From Calidifontibacillus oryziterrae (lineage in GTDB: Bacteria; Bacillota; Bacilli; Bacillales; Bacillaceae_J), in the NCBI RefSeq assembly GCF_000331575.1, contig NZ_ANOK01000003.1:490365-554364 (forward strand): a stretch of 64,000 bases of DNA, written 5' to 3'. A program made the position numbers and the translations under genes. The notes beneath the pieces were generated by a model. It had not been told where the DNA came from, did not search any database, and saw only the letters and a program-made list of their open reading frames with translations. The first letter of the stretch is position 1. Each line of letters starts with the position of its first letter. Below are positions 57,152 through 64,000 of the stretch, piece after piece.

Positions 57152-57885
57152 CTTAAATATTTGGAAGGCTCAAAATAATAATCTATTATCTTTTCTGGCA
57201 TCCCTAGGTAATACCCCTGAAACATATTAATGCCAAGACGTTGAGCGATTTTAATCATTTCCTTGTTTTCGATGCCTTCTAATACAACTTTTATGTCATT
57301 ACAATTGCAATATGATAACAATGCCTTTATCATATCTTGCTTTTTATGGGAAAAGACTAGATCATTTGCAAAATAACGATCTAGTTTTAAATAATTTGGC
57401 TCGATTTCGATGATCGATTGAATCGTTGGCCAGCCTTTCCCAAAATCATCAATTGCAACTAAGAACCCGTACTTCCTTAATAATTGTATTCTTTGACCTA
57501 ATAATCGTTGATCAAAAGTATCCGTTTCATTAATTTCAAAGATTATCTGGTTGCAAACAGAATCGTACTGTCTATAAATATCTTCAATAAATGTTGGGAA
57601 AGTATTATTTATCAGAGTCGATGGAAAGACGTTAATAAATATCATAACATCCCCTTGCATTAAATTAGTTAGCTGTATGGCCTTATGAATGGACTTTGTG
57701 TCCAGATCATAAAGCTTATTATTTTGTTTGGCAGCTTTAAATATATTATCGGGTGAATCAAAATTAGTGCGTAATAAAAGTTCGCCACCGACTAGGGTGT
57801 CACTATTTAAATTTAAAATTGGCTGAAAGTAATGCTCAAATTGTTCCTGTTCAATCAGTAGATTTAATAATTCACCTTGTAACAA
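57133..57885 (-). CDS. EAL-domain protein under riboswitch control
   Basis: Stand-alone EAL-type protein of 250 residues, probably a c-di-GMP phosphodiesterase. EAL itself reads ELL (GGELLLR). Other key parts are kept: FINVFPS for the Asn position, FEINETD for Glu, AIDDFGKG for the Asp pair, and LEGIE near the end. Activity is plausible but altered at the signature. TTG at 57885 follows AAGGAGA; a longer frame to 57918 has no site and would run into the leader. A c-di-GMP riboswitch and terminator lie directly upstream. Confidence 0.85.
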   Translation of the reverse strand: MLQGELLNLLIEQEQFEHYFQPILNLNSDTLVGGELLLRTNFDSPDNIFKAAKQNNKLYDLDTKSIHKAIQLTNLMQGDVMIFINVFPSTLINNTFPTFIEDIYRQYDSVCNQIIFEINETDTFDQRLLGQRIQLLRKYGFLVAIDDFGKGWPTIQSIIEIEPNYLKLDRYFANDLVFSHKKQDMIKALLSYCNCNDIKVVLEGIENKEMIKIAQRLGINMFQGYYLGMPEKIIDYYFEPSKYLSPILSE

Positions 57886-57913
57886 ATTGATTCTCCTTCC
57901 GCTTCCGTAGTAA

Positions 57914-57943
57914 AACAAAAAAATCCACCAAAAGGTGGATTCA
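57914..57943 (-). terminator. riboswitch-controlled terminator
   Basis: On the minus strand AATCCACC-TTTT-GGTGGATT is followed by a run of seven Ts, about 30 bases before the EAL start. The segment ACCAAAAGG in the aptamer 3' part is complementary to CCTTTTGGT of this hairpin, giving an antiterminator option. Confidence 0.85.
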
Positions 57944-57951
57944 TCGTTTTA

Positions 57952-58048
57952 CATAGCCATCCTTTTGGTAGCCCGGCTGCCGTAGTAATAATTAAACATT
58001 AGGCCCGTGGCTTTGCGTCCCTATTTTTCAATAGGTTTGCCTTTATCA
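57952..58048 (-). promoter_or_regulatory. cyclic-di-GMP-I (GEMM) riboswitch aptamer
   Basis: The minus strand reads GGCAAACC, then a short hairpin with GAAA, GGGACGCAAAGCC, ACGGGCCTAA, and GCAGCCGGGCTACC in that order. These are the conserved blocks of the GEMM-I aptamer, including the tetraloop and its receptor. It lies before a terminator and the EAL gene, a direct c-di-GMP feedback loop. Confidence 0.9.
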
Positions 58049-58240
58049 CTGGAATTAAATCTTATATGAAAATTATGGATAAACTAGGTGGTTATTTCCG
58101 TGAAATTTATCACAAATTCCTTTTTAAATATGGATTGAAAGTGAAGTACTAAAAACAAGCACTATTCCTTCCCTTATAACATAAGAAAAAACTTCGGGAA
58201 TATAATTTAGAAACTAATTATTTTGAGGGGGATGCTCACC

Positions 58241-59143
58241 TTGTGGAATAACCCATCAGCTACTAGCCACGCTGCCGATGATTCGCAAAGCAATATGCTT
58301 ATTGCTCCTGAGTATAAAGCTTCTAGTCCTGAATCATTAACGGAACAAAAATTTATTGAGCGGTCACTAACAGAGAACAAGTTCTGGCTTAGAATTATGA
58401 AGGAACATGCGTTGTTTCTAGGAGAGGGGTTTAATCGAAAGGATAAAAATTTAATTCAACAAACCGATAGATTTTTTGTGCATTTTGAACAGCTTGAAAG
58501 AAGATCTCATCAGACTCCCAAAACAGTGCACGATGTAAGAAGATTAAATGAAGATAGCATACAGTTAGTTTATGGCTTTAGAAATTTTAAAAGAAATCTT
58601 TTAATTCTAATCATAAATTGTAAAGTGACAGGCTTTAATTTTCCATTACTTGTGGATCATATTGCACGTGAAGCAGAATATTTTATCAGGAGTTTACAGA
58701 AATTTAATCAAGGGATTTTGGACCCTATCCAAGATGCGATTATAAATGAAAATGTTTTTTGGTTGCGGATCATGTTGGAGCATTCACGTTTTATATCCCA
58801 ACTTATTGACAGCTCAGAACGAAATTTAGTGATTACAGCAAGAAAGTTTGCAGATGACTTTGAAATCCTTCTGAATCAAGCTAGAGATGTAGAATCTATG
58901 CTTTATAATAAGGAACCTGTATATCCTATTATTGGAAAGATGAACAAGGATAGTGAAAGTGCCGCAACTGAATTAAGAGATTTCAAAAAGGCTGGGTTAG
59001 AATTAATTAAATCATGTCAAATAAAGAGTGTTGTGAATCCATTATTGGCAGACCATGTTGTCAGAGAAGCAGAGCACTTCTTGTATATGATTCATGCTTT
59101 AGAGAATCGATTAGAAAAAAAGCAAAAAGAAGGCACAATGTAG
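58241..59143 (+). CDS. double DUF2935 protein
   Basis: A 300-residue all-helical protein with two related halves (about 35-165 and 170-295), each opening ENxFWLRIMxEHxxF and containing a LxDHxxREAExF motif with His and Glu placed as in ferritin-like four-helix bundles. This is the DUF2935 family found in bacilli and clostridia; biological role unknown. TTG at 58241 is spaced about 10 bases from GAGGGGG; the ATG at 58232 would touch the ribosome site. Confidence 0.82.
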   Translation: MWNNPSATSHAADDSQSNMLIAPEYKASSPESLTEQKFIERSLTENKFWLRIMKEHALFLGEGFNRKDKNLIQQTDRFFVHFEQLERRSHQTPKTVHDVRRLNEDSIQLVYGFRNFKRNLLILIINCKVTGFNFPLLVDHIAREAEYFIRSLQKFNQGILDPIQDAIINENVFWLRIMLEHSRFISQLIDSSERNLVITARKFADDFEILLNQARDVESMLYNKEPVYPIIGKMNKDSESAATELRDFKKAGLELIKSCQIKSVVNPLLADHVVREAEHFLYMIHALENRLEKKQKEGTM

Positions 59144-59324
59144 ATTATGAAAGTATACCTATACGCACAATATTTTAATCGGTTATAAGTAGAATTGCTG
59201 CTGAACAACAGAGCGATATTATCCTGCGACCAAGTTTTGTGAATTTTAATAATTCAATTCAATCACATAAAGTTATGCTTGTTCATTGTTCGGCAGCTTT
59301 CTCTATCCCTCCTATTTCTCCCTC

Positions 59325-59792
59325 CTATTTGCTAACCTCTACCTCTTCTATAAGCTCTTCTAAAAATTGAAAAATTAATTGAAACGCTTTTTCAAGTGGT
59401 AATTCATTTTGAAACCCTTCGACAAAGTTTAGTCCGAAATTTAAATCCCAAAGTCCGTCAGCTTGATTAAACATTAAATCAAAGGTTGTTTCATTGCCTT
59501 GTAGTTTAGTATGGAGTATGTTTTTTAGTGCTGTACCGTATTTCTTTTGCAGTTTTAGTCCTAAGATCACATCGTATGTTCTAAAGACATCGTCTACTTC
59601 CAGACAGACCCCATCTACTCCAAGCTCCTCAAACGATTTTGCTTCTAAATAAATGTATTCGTTTTTATGTTTCTCCAAATATTGAAGTGATTGCTTCAAA
59701 AAGTTACGGGATTCAACCGCTATCCCCTCATCTGTTTCTTTAATGCATCTTTCAATATAGACATCCCCTAGGTCAAAATTTGAATTTCGCAT
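59325..59792 (-). CDS. hypothetical acidic protein
   Basis: A 155-residue acidic cytosolic protein with no recognised domain. It has no signal peptide or membrane segment. Aromatic and acidic residues are dense in the C-terminal half (LWDLNFGLNFVEGFQ). GGAGGAATA lies upstream of the ATG. It stands alone between the DUF2935 gene and the second GntR-ABC module. Confidence 0.6.
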   Translation of the reverse strand: MRNSNFDLGDVYIERCIKETDEGIAVESRNFLKQSLQYLEKHKNEYIYLEAKSFEELGVDGVCLEVDDVFRTYDVILGLKLQKKYGTALKNILHTKLQGNETTFDLMFNQADGLWDLNFGLNFVEGFQNELPLEKAFQLIFQFLEELIEEVEVSK

Positions 59793-59929
59793 GCTTATTC
59801 CTCCATTGCATAATTGTTATTTCCTCATTTTCCTTAATTGTACCGAAATTTTCATACCGATTAAAGTTTGCCTCAAAAATACTACGAAAAAAATGGGTGC
59901 AATTCCTATTGCTCACTTTCTTGAATTAT

Positions 59930-59963
59930 AGTATAGTACATTACAACAGTAATGCACTATACT
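59930..59963 (+). promoter_or_regulatory. palindromic operator of the second GntR-ABC operon
   Basis: AGTATAGTACATTAC (59930-59944) is mirrored at 59949-59963 with one mismatch and a four-base spacer, about 90 bases before the regulator gene. It overlaps the likely promoter and is the expected GntR target. Confidence 0.75.
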
Positions 59964-60049
59964 GGTCGAAGGAATAGTATCGAGAAGTTTTTACAAAGTA
60001 GACAATTTACATAAATGAGAATGAACTGTAAGCGTTTGGAGGTGAGATA

Positions 60050-60445
60050 TTGATTTTAGATCATGATGGAACAACGCCAATTTATGTACAAATCGCGCAA
60101 TGGTTAGAAACGGAAATATTAGCTGGACGCATTCTGACTGATGAAAAAGTGTATTCGCAATATCAGTTGGCTGAAATGTTCAATATTAATCCGGCGACAG
60201 CAGCCAAAGGATTGAATTTGCTAGCAGACGAGCAAATTGTTTATAAAAAACGAGGTCTTGGTATGTTTGTCACCGCACAAGCCCAAGAGATTATCCTTAC
60301 AAAACGAAAGGAGCAAACGTTGAAAAAGCTCGTACAACAACTTGTTGCCGAGGCGAAACGACTTCATGTTAATGAGGATGAACTAATTTCAATGATACAA
60401 CAAGCAAGTAGAAAAGGAGATGATGACGAAAATGACAGTGATTGA
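60050..60445 (+). CDS. GntR-family regulator, YtrA subfamily
   Basis: A 131-residue YtrA-type regulator: PIYVQIAQWLETEILAG, the helix-turn-helix YQLAEMFNINPATAAKGLNLL, and a short helical C-terminus. It is the first gene of a four-gene operon and overlaps the ATPase gene. It has a TTG start with GGAGGTGA upstream. Probably represses its own operon through the palindrome at 59930. Confidence 0.9.
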   Translation: MILDHDGTTPIYVQIAQWLETEILAGRILTDEKVYSQYQLAEMFNINPATAAKGLNLLADEQIVYKKRGLGMFVTAQAQEIILTKRKEQTLKKLVQQLVAEAKRLHVNEDELISMIQQASRKGDDDENDSD

Positions 60446-61334
60446 ATGTAATCAATTAACAAAAAAGTATCGAAACCAACGAGCGTTACACAATGTATCG
60501 TTTTCGATTGAAAAAAATACAATTACGGGTCTAATCGGACGAAATGGAGCGGGCAAAACAACACTTTTGAAAATTATCGCAGGTTTTTATAAACAATCCT
60601 CTGGTGAGGTTCGCGTTTTTGGGGAAAATCCATTTAACAATCTTAAAGTTTCACAAAATATGATTTTTATTGATGATCAGATGATCCTCCCCCCTGCTTT
60701 AAGCTTAAGCGATACCTTAGTGGAAGCTAGTGACTTTTATCCGAATTGGGATATGACACTTGCCCGACGACTCTTTGACTATTTCTCGTTTGATCCAATG
60801 CAGTACCATTCGAAATTATCAAAGGGTATGAAAAGCACGTTTAATACAATCATTGGTTTAGCAGCGCGTACCCCTTTAACAATTTTTGATGAGCCTACAA
60901 CCGGCATGGATGCCGCTGTTCGTAAAGATTTTTACCGGGCATTACTTAAAGAATATCTTGAGCACCCACGAACGATTGTTTTATCTAGTCATTTATTACA
61001 TGAAATTGAAGATTTACTTGAAGATATTTTATTAATCGACAAAGGCGAAAAAAAACTCCATATGAAGGTTGATGAGTTGAAGCAATATGCGATCGGTGTT
61101 AGTGGTCCGTTCGATGCGATTGATAACTGGACGATCGATAAAGAAATTTTATATAAAAAAGAAGTTGGTGCGAACGGACGGTATGTCGTTGTAAAAAATG
61201 ATTTTCCTGATCGATTTCTTGAGCAAGCACAACAAATGGGCTTTCAAGTTTCAGCCGTTTCAGCCGAGGATATCTGTATGTATGTTACAAGTAAAACGAA
61301 AGGTGGAATCGATGATGTATTTAGCAAATGCTAG
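60432..61334 (+). CDS. ABC transporter ATP-binding protein
   Basis: ATPase of 300 residues: Walker A GRNGAGKTT, signature LSKGMKST, Walker B LTIFDEPTTGMD, and the switch His in LSSHLLHE. Possible starts lie at 60420, 60423 and 60432 after AAAGGAG; none is ideally spaced, and all overlap the regulator gene. Works with the permease at 61312. YtrB-like. Confidence 0.88.
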   Translation: MTVIECNQLTKKYRNQRALHNVSFSIEKNTITGLIGRNGAGKTTLLKIIAGFYKQSSGEVRVFGENPFNNLKVSQNMIFIDDQMILPPALSLSDTLVEASDFYPNWDMTLARRLFDYFSFDPMQYHSKLSKGMKSTFNTIIGLAARTPLTIFDEPTTGMDAAVRKDFYRALLKEYLEHPRTIVLSSHLLHEIEDLLEDILLIDKGEKKLHMKVDELKQYAIGVSGPFDAIDNWTIDKEILYKKEVGANGRYVVVKNDFPDRFLEQAQQMGFQVSAVSAEDICMYVTSKTKGGIDDVFSKC

Positions 61335-62055
61335 TATCGGCGACATTATAAAAAAGCAGTATCGCTTTAAAATGCGCGCTTATATATGGGCCTTTATTGC
61401 TTTAATGGTTGCGCAGCTAGCTGCTTTTGGATTTTCAATCCTTAGCGGTAGTGGGATGATGGGAACTAGTTTTGGTGACCTTTCGGTAAAAGTAACCTAC
61501 TATGATGGGAATTTGCTTGTCACATTTACGTTATTATGGGCATTTACAACTGGCACTACCCTTACGACTAAGCAAACAAGATACGGTGATTTTGCTTTTG
61601 CCACGAATCGTTTAACAAGTCATTTATCTAATATTGCTTTTATCGTTACAGCTAGTATTATTGCAGGAATCACCACGATGCTTGCAAGCAATTTGCTAAA
61701 GGTATGTGTTATTTTTTGGGGCGATATAAATAATATGGTGTATGATTTTATCCCGATTTCTTTTCTTGAACTAGTCATTGGCATACTGGCAACAACGTTG
61801 TATGCCATTCTGATCGCTGCGATTGGTTATATAATCGGAATGCTTGTCCAACTAAGTAAGGTGTTTATTTTCGTCATACCTGCTTTCTTCATTGTTTTAA
61901 CTATGAATGGCGGAGATTTTAGTATAGAGGATATCGTGATGTTTTTTAGCAAAGAATCATCGTTATTCTTGTTTGCGGTAAAGGTGTTGGTGACGATTGG
62001 GATTTTGTTTATCACCTCTATTCTTATTTCAAACCGATGGGAGGTTAGACGATGA
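61312..62055 (+). CDS. ABC transporter permease
   Basis: Membrane protein of 247 residues with six predicted helices, partner of the ATPase; its start overlaps the ATPase end. AGGTGG lies 5 bases before the first of two ATGs. Substrate unknown; the same architecture occurs in ytr-type loci answering cell-wall antibiotics. Confidence 0.8.
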   Translation: MMYLANASIGDIIKKQYRFKMRAYIWAFIALMVAQLAAFGFSILSGSGMMGTSFGDLSVKVTYYDGNLLVTFTLLWAFTTGTTLTTKQTRYGDFAFATNRLTSHLSNIAFIVTASIIAGITTMLASNLLKVCVIFWGDINNMVYDFIPISFLELVIGILATTLYAILIAAIGYIIGMLVQLSKVFIFVIPAFFIVLTMNGGDFSIEDIVMFFSKESSLFLFAVKVLVTIGILFITSILISNRWEVRR

Positions 62056-62792
62056 ATGCATTGTTGGTTCTCGTTATTTTGATCATCATTGCGATTATTT
62101 TTAGCTCAGCAACAAAATCAGCTAGCTATAAAATGATCCTTTTTACCGGTAAAATCATTGATTATGTTTTAATCGTCTATGTAGCTCTACTTTTCGTTGG
62201 TTCAATAGCTTATGTTGGATTAGCGATGAAGGCAGACTCTATGAATAGCCAGCGTGCAGCCAATGAAGAAATCAAAAAAGCGTTTGAAGCTGCTGACAAC
62301 TTTTACCGCTATTTAGAAGAAGGGAAATTGGCAGAGGCTGAAGGTGTGTACGTCAATGAAAAGTGGCAGTTTCCTTATGAGGACAATCGCTTAGCTATCA
62401 CTAGTTCACCATTAAGTGGGAATCAACCTCGAGTCATTGTTGAAAGAATGTACGAAGCAGCTGGCAACCAGCAAATTGAAGTTGTTCAATATATGACGAA
62501 ATCCATCATTGATGGTTTTGATTATAGCGATTATGTAAAACCACCGAAAATCACAGTTGATTATCAAAGGATGAAAATCGAACAACCTGATCGAACAGAA
62601 ATCAAGCATGCAAAAATAACAAAGGAATTTACAATCAACCAATTTACCGCTGAACGTTATAATACTGACCGTTTTTTTGATGGTGTAAACATTGCCAGAG
62701 GTGAAAATGTGTTGTATTTACGAGTCCCTGCTTCGATTGAAGTCGTCGAAGGAAAAGGTGTTGCCTTGCAGTTTGTAGAGTCAGTGGATTGA
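62052..62792 (+). CDS. membrane-anchored protein of the ABC operon, unknown
   Basis: A 246-residue protein with two N-terminal membrane helices (about 2-17 and 33-57) and an extracytoplasmic C-terminal domain of about 180 residues without a recognised fold. It overlaps the permease stop in an ATGA junction, so it is coupled to the transporter and may be an accessory sensing or binding subunit. Confidence 0.7.
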   Translation: MNALLVLVILIIIAIIFSSATKSASYKMILFTGKIIDYVLIVYVALLFVGSIAYVGLAMKADSMNSQRAANEEIKKAFEAADNFYRYLEEGKLAEAEGVYVNEKWQFPYEDNRLAITSSPLSGNQPRVIVERMYEAAGNQQIEVVQYMTKSIIDGFDYSDYVKPPKITVDYQRMKIEQPDRTEIKHAKITKEFTINQFTAERYNTDRFFDGVNIARGENVLYLRVPASIEVVEGKGVALQFVESVD

Positions 62793-62867
62793 GGGAATAA
62801 TGACTTCCTATTTTACTAATTTTACAATAAACTGGAAGCTAGAAACTACTAAAGTGTGGTGTTCTCA

Positions 62868-63554
62868 ATGTTTAAAATTTTATTAATAGAAGATGATCAA
62901 ACTTTATTAAATGAAATAAAAACGCGGTTGGCTGGATGGGATTATGAAGTTTATAGTATTGAAGATTTTAGCAATGTTATTGCAGAATTTACAGCAGTCA
63001 ACCCTGATTTAGTCATTATTGATATTCAACTTCCTAAGTATGATGGCTTTCATTGGTGTAGGTTGATTCGTACTCATTCGAACGTGCCTATTATCTTCTT
63101 ATCCTCTCGCGACCACCCTGCTGATATGGTTATGTCTATGCAGCTCGGAGCGGATGATTTTGTCCAAAAGCCGTTTCATTTTGAAGTGTTGATTGCAAAA
63201 ATTCAAGCGATTTTACGGCGCGTTTATAATTATAGTTCGGAAAAGAATGATTTAAACACTTGGTCTGGAGCTACGGTTGATTATCAAAAAAATATCGTTA
63301 CAAATGAAGTTGGAACAATTGAACTTTCGAAAAATGAAATGTTTATCCTAAAGGTATTGCTTGCCCATAAAAACAATATTGTAAGTCGTGCTGATCTCAT
63401 TAAGAGTCTTTGGGATGATGAACGATTTGTTAGCGATAACACATTAACGGTAAATGTTAATCGACTTCGCAAAAGACTCGATGAGCTCGGACTAGGGCAC
63501 TATGTTGAAACGAAGGTTGGCCAAGGATATATTGCGAAGGAAAAGGAAAACTGA
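62868..63554 (+). CDS. OmpR-type response regulator, BceR-like
   Basis: Response regulator of 228 residues: receiver domain with acidic pocket EDD, phosphorylation Asp in VIIDIQLPKYDG, Lys in VQKPFHFE, then an OmpR winged-helix domain (ELSKNEMFILKVL ... TVNVNRLRKRL). The sequence resembles BceR/GraR regulators of peptide-antibiotic responses. ATG at 62868 has only a weak GGTG site. The kinase follows after about 190 bases. Confidence 0.9.
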   Translation: MFKILLIEDDQTLLNEIKTRLAGWDYEVYSIEDFSNVIAEFTAVNPDLVIIDIQLPKYDGFHWCRLIRTHSNVPIIFLSSRDHPADMVMSMQLGADDFVQKPFHFEVLIAKIQAILRRVYNYSSEKNDLNTWSGATVDYQKNIVTNEVGTIELSKNEMFILKVLLAHKNNIVSRADLIKSLWDDERFVSDNTLTVNVNRLRKRLDELGLGHYVETKVGQGYIAKEKEN

Positions 63555-63746
63555 AGTGTTATATTTCATCGTGTTGAAATTGTAGCAAGGCGGGATAATA
63601 CTATAGAGGCGGCAAACTGAAATGATGAAGATATACTAAAAACTTTCATACGATAAGACGGTTTTAGAAAAATTGAATACCGCGTCAAAATTTATTAGAA
63701 GTAATAATTAATCGAAGTTTTTACAGTGCGAAATGAGGACGTTAAA

Positions 63747-64000
63747 ATGTTGTTAAACTATTTAAAAGAACGACTTAGCTGGATTTTACTAGTGTTAAGC
63801 ATTCAATTTCTCATTCTTTTTGTTGCGTATCTCGATTTGTCAATTCCCCTCCTTCCTATGCTTTATATTGTGTTTTTATCTTTGCTAGTTTTTACGATTT
63901 TTCTTTTTGTACGCTACAAAAAAGAAACAAAGTATTTTAAAAGCTTACAGGATTGGGAGCATGACCTTGATTTAGCTAAATTGATAGCAGCAGAAAGTCC
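63747..64000 (+). CDS. sensor histidine kinase, N-terminal part (BceS-like)
   Basis: The first 84 residues of a kinase that runs off the window. Two membrane helices (about 10-30 and 36-54) are joined by a very short loop, the layout of intramembrane-sensing kinases such as BceS, then a basic cytosolic segment. GAGGACG precedes the ATG. The catalytic domains lie outside the window. Pairing with the response regulator upstream supports the call. Confidence 0.75.
   Translation, partial: MLLNYLKERLSWILLVLSIQFLILFVAYLDLSIPLLPMLYIVFLSLLVFTIFLFVRYKKETKYFKSLQDWEHDLDLAKLIAAES

Overview
The window is a stretch of chromosome from a low-GC, endospore-forming member of the Bacillaceae. The evidence is Shine-Dalgarno sites of the GGAGG type with frequent TTG and GTG starts, a SleL-type spore cortex hydrolase, YheC/YheD-type spore-coat ATP-grasp proteins, a GltC orthologue, and Bacillus-like gene order: a HesB-family gene (yneR-like), plsY, a CoA-binding gene (yneT-like), parE-parC, then a yng-type leucine catabolism cluster. 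No tRNA, rRNA, CRISPR array, prophage or intact insertion sequence was seen.

Layout. 0-4.2 kb: an HD-GYP protein cut by the window edge, a CapA-like protein, a HesB-like gene interrupted by an in-frame TGA with a bacterial SECIS-type hairpin (a probable selenoprotein), and an exported protein with three NlpC/P60 domains of which two have lost their catalytic residues. 4.4-13.6 kb: an unusual island of ATP-dependent ligases. It holds three Mur-ligase modules, four YheC/YheD ATP-grasp modules (one fused to a Mur ligase in the architecture of cyanophycin synthetase), one amino-acid-ligase-like ATP-grasp enzyme, and a small protein with a CTxGFW motif. This looks like an uncharacterised non-ribosomal peptide or spore-coat system. 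13.7-28.7 kb: a guanylate-kinase-like protein, a membrane GGDEF-EAL protein, gdhA divergent from gltC, sleL, a small gene behind two LexA boxes, an Hfq-like protein, an exported flavoprotein, plsY and a membrane-anchored GH18 protein.

28.8-44 kb: a yneT-like gene, parE, parC, a TetR regulator, and a leucine/isovalerate degradation operon (acyl-CoA dehydrogenase, biotin carboxylase, biotin carrier, HMG-CoA lyase, enoyl-CoA hydratase, carboxyltransferase). The gaps between these genes carry several unrelated tandem-repeat arrays. A cre-like site and a perfect TetR-type palindrome lie about 0.9 kb upstream of the acyl-CoA dehydrogenase. 43.8-54.9 kb: a lipoprotein with a duplicated haem-c domain, an acyl-CoA synthetase that may activate the acetoacetate or acetate formed by leucine breakdown, SelO, an XerS-like recombinase, a low-molecular-weight phosphatase, a YfhF-like protein, and a reductase plus aldehyde dehydrogenase pair.

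55-64 kb: two GntR(YtrA)-ABC modules, each preceded by a long near-perfect palindrome, an EAL protein controlled by a c-di-GMP-I (GEMM) riboswitch and terminator, a DUF2935 protein, and a BceRS-like two-component system whose kinase runs off the window. Cyclic-di-GMP is a recurring theme (HD-GYP, GGDEF-EAL, riboswitch-EAL). All function calls were made by reading motifs; no database search was run.
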